NCBI GenBank assembly: GCA_964421085.1
Contig: CAYQVO010000049.1
Location: 1-21,434 of the forward strand
Direction: 5' to 3'
Origin: CAYQVO01 sp964421085
Lineage (GTDB): Bacteria; Bdellovibrionota_C; UBA2361; CAYQVO01
DNA: 21,434 bases
Below the pieces are notes generated by a model that had not been told where the DNA came from, did not search any database, and was given only the letters and a program-made list of their open reading frames with translations. Of the stretch, positions 15,745 to 21,434 are shown piece after piece. The translations under genes and the position numbers were made by a program. Within the stretch, counting starts at the first letter, position 1, and each line of letters opens with the position of its first letter.

Positions 15745-17220
15745 TCACAACGGCGATAATCCAAAATACGCCTTCACATCCACCCTGCAGAATCCTGCAG
15801 CATAAGTGACAAGCTCATCAATACCTCCAGGCAGGGCCTTTTCCTCGGACGCCCGGCCAATCTCATCGCAGATTACACGATCATAATACTCATGCCGGAC
15901 TTCTGAATCCGGCCTTCTTCCGTCTCCCACAAACGGTGAAGGGATAATACCGCCTTTGCGGACCGCCCTGAAATATGTCCGGATTCCATCCTGACAGTCG
16001 TTGAACCACCACGGCGCGCCGAGACGCACAAGCCCCTCGACGCCGTCCTTGAAGTAACATCGCGAGAGCGCCGCGACTTCGTCGTAGTTCTGAGGATTGA
16101 TCGGGTAGATGATTGTCTTTGCTATTCCGTCAGGCTGAAGGCCCGTGAGCACGATCTGAAGAGACTTGATATCGAACTTCGCGCCCATTGTGTCTCCGCC
16201 CGCATCTCCGCCATTGACCGCGAAGAGCTCTTTATTGACATTCCGTTCAGGCCCCACGTGAAACTGCTGAACCCAGCCTCTGGCAGCATTCGATCTCATG
16301 CAGTGATAAAGCATGGCCGCCTTGAACAGACGCGTTTCAGACGGGGTGAGAGAACCTCCTCCTGCCCGTTTCTGAAACGCCGCATTCGCCCGCCTGTCGT
16401 CCCAGTCATCGGCCCAGAACTCGGCAATACCATGATCTGAAAGACGGCATCCGGCATCGTGAAAGTCCTGCTGTCTCGCTTCGAGAGCAGAAAGAAGATC
16501 TTCAAACGATCCGATCTCTGTTTTCGTGAGCTGTCCAAGCTCTTCTACAATTTCTGTAAACTGCGGATCCTCAATCAGGAAAAATCTGTCAGGCCGCCAC
16601 GTCGGAAATACTGCCGCATCTTCACCGGCTCTGTTTTTCCCGTATTGAATGTGGCTGTCCAGAGACTCGAGAGGGTCGTTTGTGGTGCACACAAGCCGCA
16701 CGTTCCTTTTTCTCAAAAGCCCTTTGACACTGCAGTCATCCCTGCGGAGCATCGTGCAGCAGTGGTCCCAGACGGCTTCTTTTGTCTCAGGAGAAAGCCT
16801 GGCTGGAACATCCAGAAGATCCTGCATCGCCATAAGCGACCACATCCAGCCGTCGCTTCCGAACAATGATGGAAACACCGAAGCGTATGCATCCCACAGT
16901 TCCCTGTCGCTTCCGATTTCGAATCTTCCCGAAGCATCCATCTCTCCCGTTATAAGCCGGTTTGGAACACCTCTGAGACGCAGAGCCTGCCATTTATAAT
17001 GATCTCCGCTCACCAGGTGCCGACTCCCCCGCTGCACTACGGAGCCCCTTAAAAGCATCTGGGCGGGATTTTCGAAATGTATATCGTGCAGGAGTTCTTT
17101 GATCTCGAAATGAGTGTGAACATCATATATCTCCGTCCCGAACCGCCGCTTCAGTTCTGAATAGACATCCCATCCAGTCTCGGTTGAAATCAGAAAATGT
17201 TCATCAAGCAGTCGTCCCAT
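15745..17220 (-). CDS. uxaC: Glucuronate isomerase
   Basis: 491 residues. A cytoplasmic aldose-ketose isomerase that converts glucuronate to fructuronate (and galacturonate to tagaturonate), the first step of hexuronate use. Motifs: N-terminal YDVHTHFE (HxH of the amidohydrolase fold), GDHYKWQALRLRGVPNRLIT, CTTNDPLESLDSH, FPTWRPDRFF, SDHGIAEFWADD, ARGWVQQFHVGPERN, GAPWWFNDCQDGIRTYFRAV and RHEYYDRVICDEIG. In E. coli the segment before RHEYF reads VGMLTDSRSFLSY; here it is the shorter VGDGRRPDSEV, a variant to note. AGGAGG eight bases before ATG 17220 makes the start secure. No other uronate genes (uxaA, uxaB, uxuA, kdg) are in the window, so the rest of the pathway must lie elsewhere. Confidence 0.94.
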   Translation of the reverse strand: MGRLLDEHFLISTETGWDVYSELKRRFGTEIYDVHTHFEIKELLHDIHFENPAQMLLRGSVVQRGSRHLVSGDHYKWQALRLRGVPNRLITGEMDASGRFEIGSDRELWDAYASVFPSLFGSDGWMWSLMAMQDLLDVPARLSPETKEAVWDHCCTMLRRDDCSVKGLLRKRNVRLVCTTNDPLESLDSHIQYGKNRAGEDAAVFPTWRPDRFFLIEDPQFTEIVEELGQLTKTEIGSFEDLLSALEARQQDFHDAGCRLSDHGIAEFWADDWDDRRANAAFQKRAGGGSLTPSETRLFKAAMLYHCMRSNAARGWVQQFHVGPERNVNKELFAVNGGDAGGDTMGAKFDIKSLQIVLTGLQPDGIAKTIIYPINPQNYDEVAALSRCYFKDGVEGLVRLGAPWWFNDCQDGIRTYFRAVRKGGIIPSPFVGDGRRPDSEVRHEYYDRVICDEIGRASEEKALPGGIDELVTYAAGFCRVDVKAYFGLSPL

Positions 17221-17253
17221 TCCCCTTGCCTCCTGTTCATACCCGCCGCCCGG

Positions 17254-17259
17254 ATTATA
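17254..17259 (-). promoter_or_regulatory. Consensus -10 box for uxaC
   Basis: TATAAT read on the minus strand at 17259-17254, about 34 bases before the ATG at 17220. The -35 position is GC-rich and does not match consensus. A perfect dyad CAGG-AAA-CCTG (17281-17291) lies around that position, which would suit a regulated promoter. Confidence 0.45.
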
Positions 17260-17331
17260 GCCGAGGGCCGCTGCCGGCGCCAGGAAACCTGAACAACCCC
17301 CGCACGCGAACTCGATTTTGTGAGGCGTGAA

Positions 17332-17727
17332 ATGAGTGGAAGGAAAAAAGCAGCGATTCAGTTAAAGATTTCCGGCCGGGGCTCCGACTCTATATTCAAG
17401 GATTTTGGTGTCATGCAGAGTAACGAGTACCAGGGAAGGATCACCGGTGTCTCTGCCGGAAGTTGTGAATTCCTGCAGAAACTCGAGCTGTACCTCCAGC
17501 AGCGGAGGAAAGGCACCGCGCCGTATTACTCCGAAATTCCGGGCGAGCTCTCAGAAAAAATGCGGGCGTCCAGCCGCCTCCTCGCCGAAACCAATGTGAA
17601 GGTCCTGAGCAGCTATTCCGGTTACCTTACAGCCTTTACATACGACAGAAAGGCCCGCTTCATCTCCCATTCAAGCGATACCCTCGGGGCGGTTGCCCGG
17701 TTCAACAGCCTTGATTTTTCAGCCTGA
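17332..17727 (+). CDS. Small protein of unknown function
   Basis: 131 residues from ATG 17332 (MSGRKKAA), chosen because GAGG stands six bases upstream; GTG 17320 would add four residues. The N terminus is basic (GRKKAAIQLKISGRG). The protein has no signal peptide or membrane helix. Its pattern suggests an alpha/beta fold: ISGRGSDSIFKDFGVMQSNE, then a helix with EFLQKLELYLQQRRK, then ELSEKMRASSRLLAE and short strands LTAFTYDRKARFISHSS. I do not recognise a family. Divergent from uxaC and upstream of the small secreted protein, separated from it by 70 bases with a weak promoter, so it may be a single-gene unit. Confidence 0.7.
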   Translation: MSGRKKAAIQLKISGRGSDSIFKDFGVMQSNEYQGRITGVSAGSCEFLQKLELYLQQRRKGTAPYYSEIPGELSEKMRASSRLLAETNVKVLSSYSGYLTAFTYDRKARFISHSSDTLGAVARFNSLDFSA

Positions 17728-17743
17728 AAATCAGAGAGAGCGA

Positions 17744-17772
17744 TTGCTTATCAAATACCGGTGAAGTATCCT
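17744..17772 (+). promoter_or_regulatory. Weak promoter candidate for the small secreted protein
   Basis: TTGCTT (17744-17749), a 17-base spacer, then TATCCT (17767-17772), in the 70 bases before ATG 17798. Spacing is right, but the -10 box matches only four of six. Confidence 0.3.
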
Positions 17773-17797
17773 TATTTTCTTCAGAATGGAGGGTCAA

Positions 17798-18145
17798 ATG
17801 GCTGGTACATTTCGCGTTGCCGCAATTCTTTTCATTACCTTTGTCTGCCTTAACAATGTTTCCGCGCAGGGATTTGGAAACAACGAGGCTCTGCTGAATG
17901 CCCTTAGAAACAGATCTTCGACACCCGCTGCGGTTAATCCGGGATCTTCTCAGCGCCCGCCCGCTTCAGCAGCCCAGGCAGCTCCTGATGCGCAATACTC
18001 GCAGCCAAAGGCCCGCTGGAACCAGCAGACGCAGAACGCTCTGACTGCACCAACAGCTGCCGCAAACGCTTTTCCGGGCGGCGGGGCTCCATCTGGCGTG
18101 GATCCCGACAAACTGAGAAATATTTTCAGGGGCGTGGGGCGCTGA
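17798..18145 (+). CDS. Small secreted Ala/Pro/Gln-rich protein
   Basis: 115 residues. GGAGGG (17788-17793) four bases before ATG 17798 fixes the start. Residues ~5-25 are a signal peptide (VAAILFITFVCLNNVSA, cut before QGFG). The mature ~90 residues are low in complexity: GNNEALLNALRNRSS, then a Ser/Pro/Ala/Gln linker (RPPASAAQAAPDAQYSQP) and a C-terminal VDPDKLRNIFRGVGR that may form an amphipathic helix. There are no Cys residues in the mature part and no lipobox. It looks like a natively flexible periplasmic or secreted protein. It is 18 bases upstream of the membrane-anchored methyltransferase and probably cotranscribed. Function unknown. Confidence 0.75.
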   Translation: MAGTFRVAAILFITFVCLNNVSAQGFGNNEALLNALRNRSSTPAAVNPGSSQRPPASAAQAAPDAQYSQPKARWNQQTQNALTAPTAAANAFPGGGAPSGVDPDKLRNIFRGVGR

Positions 18146-18163
18146 GCCATACGCTTCCGGACC

Positions 18164-19084
18164 ATGCGGAGTCTTCTGACAATTGTCTATATCTGCGCAT
18201 CGCTTGCTGCACTTGTATTCCTGTTCACACAGGATTCCCTCCGTTCCGGTGCACCCTTTAAACCTTTTCCAGCAGTACCTGTGGAGCGGTGCGGTTCAAG
18301 GAGCGAGGAGTGTTTCGCTTCTGGCGCTGATTTCGGACCTGAGGTTTACGGTCCGCTGGTTGCGCTGGCGGACAGGCGCATTCAGAGGCGGCAATCATTG
18401 CGGGAAACCCTCGAAAAGCTCAACGACACGCCGCATGCACCTCATGCCTTTGAAGTTTTCCCTCCTGTAATTTCATGCCCCCGGAGTGAACGGGTGGGAC
18501 GGTTTGGAGACGGAGGAAAGTGGGTGTGCGAACCGCAGAAGCTGCCGGAGAAATGCACGGTCTTTTCTTTTGGCGGTTCCGACGATCTCTCCTTTGAACT
18601 TGAGATGCACGAACGGTACGGATGCGAGACTCACACCTTCGATCCCTCGCCCGGACTTGCTCAGCGGATGTCCCCTCAGCTTGAACCGGGAATGTATTAT
18701 CACGCTGTCGGGCTCGGCCCTACGGGTAAAGACGATTCCGGAAACGACACTTACGATCTCGTCATTGATGGAGTTTCGGTTCCGGCCCGGACTCTCGCCG
18801 AAATTTCTTCAGGCCTCGGCGTTGCCGGAGCGGACATCCTCAAGCTCGACATCGAGGGGAGCGAACTCACCTCAATTCCTCAGTTTCTCCGGGATGGGAC
18901 TCTCGACAAACTTGACATCGGGCAGATTCTTGTGGAAATACACTTCCCCTCGTACTCCGAACTCGCAGGCATTTTCGACCTTCTGTATGAACACGGCTTT
19001 ATCCCCTTTTCACGGGAGACAAATGCCATAACCACCGGCGCACAGGAGTATGGCTTCGTCAAAAAGTCGTACCTGCTGCGGTAG
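18164..19084 (+). CDS. Membrane-anchored METTL24/FkbM-like methyltransferase domain protein
   Basis: 306 residues. Residues ~4-22 (LLTIVYICASLAALVFLF) form a single N-terminal helix, either a signal anchor or an uncleaved signal. From about residue 100 the sequence matches the Methyltransf_22/METTL24 pattern: RVGRFGDGGKWVCEPQKL, CTVFSFGGSDDLSFELEM (SAM motif I position), YGCETHTFDPSPG. An FkbM-like end follows: DILKLDIEGSE and LVEIHFPS. Four Cys in the region are typical of this family. The substrate is unknown. With a positive charge before the helix and none directly after, the domain would sit outside the cytoplasm, which is odd for a SAM enzyme. ATG 18164 has only a weak ribosome site; it follows the small secreted protein by 18 bases. 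Confidence 0.82.
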   Translation: MRSLLTIVYICASLAALVFLFTQDSLRSGAPFKPFPAVPVERCGSRSEECFASGADFGPEVYGPLVALADRRIQRRQSLRETLEKLNDTPHAPHAFEVFPPVISCPRSERVGRFGDGGKWVCEPQKLPEKCTVFSFGGSDDLSFELEMHERYGCETHTFDPSPGLAQRMSPQLEPGMYYHAVGLGPTGKDDSGNDTYDLVIDGVSVPARTLAEISSGLGVAGADILKLDIEGSELTSIPQFLRDGTLDKLDIGQILVEIHFPSYSELAGIFDLLYEHGFIPFSRETNAITTGAQEYGFVKKSYLLR

Positions 19085-19145
19085 TGCCGCGGACAGGCGT
19101 TATGTGAAAAGCTTTCTGAAAGCGATGGTAGTTCCTCGACGAGCC

Positions 19146-19160
19146 CTCAGGATTCTTGAG
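19146..19160. promoter_or_regulatory. Operator-like dyad overlapping a -35 box
   Basis: CTCAGGATTCTTGAG is a 15-base near-palindrome (six of seven pairs, one G-T). Its right half overlaps the TTGAGT -35 box of the aminotransferase promoter, a position suited to repressor binding. No protein is known to bind it. Confidence 0.3.
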
Positions 19161-19184
19161 TGAAACCCCGGGAGAGGGTATAAA
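19156..19184 (+). promoter_or_regulatory. Near-consensus sigma70-type promoter for the aminotransferase operon
   Basis: TTGAGT (19156-19161), an ideal 17-base spacer, then TATAAA (19179-19184). Transcription would begin near 19192, about 50 bases before ATG 19243. It lies within the 158-base space after the methyltransferase gene. Confidence 0.7.
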
Positions 19185-19242
19185 TAGCGATGATTTTTGC
19201 GCTGGGATGCAGACTGTTTCCACCTTCCAGGAGGATAAAACC

Positions 19243-20610
19243 ATGGCCGAATATTCCCTTGAACCTGTTGCCGTTCCGAGAGTTGAAACAAAATACCGCA
19301 CCATCTGCACCAAAATCCCTGTGCCGGAGTCGCTCCCGATTTTCGAGCAGCTCAAGGAGAGTGAACCCCGCTCGATGATGGGCCAACCCCCGGTCATCTG
19401 GCACAAAGCTGACGACTTCATTGTCTCCGACAAGTGGGGCAACAGATGGATCGACTGGTCCTCGTGCGTGCTGGTGGCAAATGCCGGTCATGGAAGAAAA
19501 GAGATCCGCGATGCCCTCCGGGCGATTATAGACCAGGGCCTTATCTCCAGCTATGTTTTTGTCCATGAGAAACGCGCTCAACTCGTCAGGATGCTGTGCG
19601 AGATTTCCCCTTCACCGAAAGACTATCAGGCGTTCCTTCTCAGCACCGGCAGTGAAGCGGTGGAAAACTGCATCAAGCTCATGAAGACCTGGGCTCTCGA
19701 GAAGTACGGCGCGAAGAAAAAGTACATCATAAGTTTCAATAACGCCTTTCATGGAAGGACACTCGGTTCACAGCTTGCGGGCGGAATGCCGAAGCTCAAA
19801 AAGTGGATCGGCCATCTCGATCCCGCCTTTGTTCAGGTCCCATTCCCCGACGGCTACAAGAACGAAGATACTTCCTTCGATGTGTTCCTCTCCGCACTGA
19901 AGGCGAAAGGCGTGAATCCGGCGGATGTAGCCGGTGTCGTGAGCGAAGCATATCAGGGTGTCGGCCCGGACTTTTTCCCCGTGGAATATGCGCAGAAACT
20001 CGAAAAGTTCTGCCGGGAAAACAACGCGCTTCTTACGATGGATGAAGTCCAGTCCGGGTTCGGTCGAACAGGGAAAATGTTCTGCTTCGAACATTACGGA
20101 ATCACTCCGGATCTCATTTCATGCGGGAAAGGCATCAGCTCCTCGCTTCCGCTTTCGGCAGTGATCGGCCGGAAAGACATAATGAACATGTATCCTCCCG
20201 GATCGATGACTTCAACTCACTCGGCATCTCCGCTCCCTGTCGCAGCTTCAATCGCAAGTCTCCAGATTATCAGGGAGGAAAAACTGCCCGAGCGCGCAGC
20301 TCTGATGGGCGAAATTCTCATCCCCGAACTCGATCGCATCCAGAAGAAATATCCGAAGGTGCTCGGATGCATGCAGGGCAAGGGACTGGTGGCCGGAATT
20401 CAGGTCGTCAAGCCGGGAACGAAAGAGCCTGATTCCGCCCTCGCAACCGAAATCAACCTCCGATGCATCCAGAAGGGCCTCCTTATGTTTGCTCCAGTAG
20501 GCATCGGAGGGGAATGTCTCAAGATATGTCCGCCTCTTACCATTCCTGAGGACGCGCTCAGAGAATCGATAGAGGTGTTTGAAGACGCAGTTGACGAAGT
20601 AGTGGGGTAG
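19243..20610 (+). CDS. Class III PLP-dependent aminotransferase
   Basis: 455 residues of the GABA/ornithine-type omega-aminotransferase family, which moves an amino group from a terminal amine to an oxo acid using PLP in the cytoplasm. Visible features: FLLSTGSEAVENCIKLMK (phosphate-binding loop), FNNAFHGRTLGS (PLP-stacking region), LTMDEVQSGFGRTGKMFCFE (Asp contacting the pyridine N), CGKGISSSLPLSAVIG (Schiff-base Lys), STHSASPLPVAA, and a GabT-like end CLKICPPLTIPEDALRES. AGGAGG (19229-19234) eight bases before ATG 19243 fixes the start; the frame open to 19156 runs through the promoter. The substrate is not resolved by sequence. The oxidoreductase that follows starts four bases after the stop, so the two probably act in one pathway. 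Confidence 0.92.
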   Translation: MAEYSLEPVAVPRVETKYRTICTKIPVPESLPIFEQLKESEPRSMMGQPPVIWHKADDFIVSDKWGNRWIDWSSCVLVANAGHGRKEIRDALRAIIDQGLISSYVFVHEKRAQLVRMLCEISPSPKDYQAFLLSTGSEAVENCIKLMKTWALEKYGAKKKYIISFNNAFHGRTLGSQLAGGMPKLKKWIGHLDPAFVQVPFPDGYKNEDTSFDVFLSALKAKGVNPADVAGVVSEAYQGVGPDFFPVEYAQKLEKFCRENNALLTMDEVQSGFGRTGKMFCFEHYGITPDLISCGKGISSSLPLSAVIGRKDIMNMYPPGSMTSTHSASPLPVAASIASLQIIREEKLPERAALMGEILIPELDRIQKKYPKVLGCMQGKGLVAGIQVVKPGTKEPDSALATEINLRCIQKGLLMFAPVGIGGECLKICPPLTIPEDALRESIEVFEDAVDEVVG

Positions 20611-20614
20611 AAAT

Positions 20615-21430
20615 CTGGCTGAAAAAATTCAACCAATTGTTGCTGGAAGAGGCATGGCCGGGCAGGCAGTCCTGAAGAGTCTCGCCATGCTTCCGCACAT
20701 CGACGCCGAGCTTGATGTACAGCTCCCGGTTGTCGTGACGCGGGGCGAACCGCTGAAGAAATACGCTTCAGCGGCAAAGGGTGCAGTTCCCCTTCTGTTT
20801 CTGGTCAATCCTACCGGCCTTCATGCCCGCACAATTATCGAAGGGGAAGCGGCCGGCTTCCCCGCAGTCGTCGTGGATAAGCCGGTCTGCGTGACTCCCG
20901 GTCAAATTGAGGAACTTCGTTCCGTCAAAATCCCTGTCAGCGTCCTTCACGGATACCGGGTTGCGTGGGGCCCGCAAACCATAAAAAGAATGATTGATGC
21001 GGGTGAATTCGGTGAAATCTTCGCAATCGAGAGCCGCTACTGGCAGTCATCGAGCGCGCAGATGACTCTTTCCGGAACTGAAGAAAAACGGCCGTGGAAA
21101 AATGATCCTGCTTTGAACGGTCCCTTTGACGCCCTGACGGATCTAGGCAGTCACGTCGCCGACATGATCCTTTACTTCATGCAGGAGAAACCTGTGAAGA
21201 GTTCAGGGTGGATGACGCACCGGAACGCCCTTGCGCAGCATCGTGACACTCATGTTCATCTCAGCATGTCGTTCACCGGAGACAGGCGGGCTCTTGCTTC
21301 CATATCGAAAACGACACACGGTTCAACCAACTGCTTCGAGATTACCGTGATCGGCACGAAAGCCGCGGCGCCAAGTTCGGTGCACTTCTGTAGCAGCATT
21401 TCGAACTTCGCAGCCTTCAGCAATCCCTGA
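20615..21430 (+). CDS. Gfo/Idh/MocA-family NAD(P)-dependent oxidoreductase, CTG start, 3' end probably chimeric
   Basis: The family oxidises or reduces sugars and related alcohols with NAD(P). The dinucleotide loop GRGMAG (GxGxxG) requires a start before ATG 20654; the only usable codon between the in-frame stop at 20600-20602 and the loop is CTG 20615 (LAEKIQPIVAGRGMAG), with GGGG seven bases upstream. Other marks: NPTGLHARTIIE, the DKPV version of the EKP motif, HGYRVAWGPQTIKRMIDAGE, and DLGSHVADM. The reading to the stop at 21428-21430 gives 271 residues, short of the usual 330-400. After VIGTKA (about base 21361) it no longer resembles the family, and the opposite strand there encodes a piece of RsmE. 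I infer that the true gene continues elsewhere. Translationally coupled to the aminotransferase. Confidence 0.82.
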   Translation: MAEKIQPIVAGRGMAGQAVLKSLAMLPHIDAELDVQLPVVVTRGEPLKKYASAAKGAVPLLFLVNPTGLHARTIIEGEAAGFPAVVVDKPVCVTPGQIEELRSVKIPVSVLHGYRVAWGPQTIKRMIDAGEFGEIFAIESRYWQSSSAQMTLSGTEEKRPWKNDPALNGPFDALTDLGSHVADMILYFMQEKPVKSSGWMTHRNALAQHRDTHVHLSMSFTGDRRALASISKTTHGSTNCFEITVIGTKAAAPSSVHFCSSISNFAAFSNP

Positions 21431-21434
21431 AAGA
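21350..21434 (-). CDS. rsmE: Fragment of 16S rRNA m3U1498 methyltransferase RsmE, probably at a chimeric join
   Basis: Reading leftward from the window end, the minus strand is open and gives FQGLLKAAKFEMLLQKCTEL followed by GAAAFVPI. This matches the central RsmE motif of the type K-x-(D/K)-x-E-x-x-x-Q-K-x-T-E-L-G-V-x-x-(I/F)-x-P. RsmE methylates U1498 of 16S rRNA. The remaining C-terminal knotted domain should follow but does not: beyond about base 21350 the minus-strand reading no longer looks like RsmE and instead shadows the oxidoreductase. The join therefore looks artificial, with a short stretch (~21350-21366) that fits both proteins. Based on motif recognition only. Confidence 0.55.

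Noticed and set aside
17712..17733. Hairpin TGATTTT...AAAATCA at the end of the 17332 gene
   Set aside because: AT-rich stem with a bulge and three-base loop; too weak to call a terminator.

Overview
The window looks like part of a draft, probably metagenome-derived, bacterial scaffold. It has two 10-N gaps, a one-base frameshift in an ABC signature motif at base ~43, and two short stretches (5187-5290 and roughly 21350-21434) that look like foreign sequence joined at contig edges. Base composition is moderately GC-rich. Ribosome-binding sites are of the AGGAGG/GGAG type, several starts are TTG or CTG, and exported proteins carry Sec signal peptides. No rRNA, tRNA or marker gene fixes the taxonomy. 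The fused SpmAB-type protein, CFA synthase, PepT and UxaC only say 'bacterium'; I cannot name a phylum.

Layout, left to right. (1) 1-2154: the end of an ATP-binding subunit and a fused two-domain permease of an Fe3+/thiamine/polyamine-type ABC importer. (2) 2352-6309: a very large exported protein behind a good sigma70-type promoter. It has an Ig-like domain, clusters of thrombospondin-type-3 calcium repeats, and a middle region resembling the oligomerisation/pore-forming part of anthrax protective antigen; it is cut by a gap. (3) 6373-7673, minus strand: peptidase T, also cut by a gap and sharing a 13-bp-stem terminator with the preceding gene. (4) 7873-10549: a tight operon of a winged-helix protein, an ABC solute-binding protein with a C-terminal membrane anchor, and a small Cys-containing protein. 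The binding protein could serve the importer at the left edge. (5) 10560-12668: a divergent pair, an unknown membrane protein and a fused SpmA-SpmB-like membrane protein. (6) 12742-15744: a divergent pair, a GapN-like aldehyde dehydrogenase and a cyclopropane-fatty-acid synthase. (7) 15745-17220, minus strand: glucuronate isomerase. (8) 17332-19084: a small unknown protein, a small secreted protein, and a membrane-anchored METTL24/FkbM-like methyltransferase. (9) 19243-21361: a class III aminotransferase behind a near-consensus promoter, followed by a Gfo/Idh/MocA oxidoreductase starting at CTG, which runs into a probable RsmE fragment on the opposite strand.

Most of the window is ordinary metabolism and transport. 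The candidate for something new is the protective-antigen-like protein at 2352-6309: a toxin-type pore module without the PA14 front end, embedded in calcium repeats. No enzymatic partner component is encoded nearby.

There is no gene-free stretch longer than 300 bases. The larger gaps (2155-2351, 7674-7872, 19085-19242) hold promoters or upstream regions, described below where something is visible.
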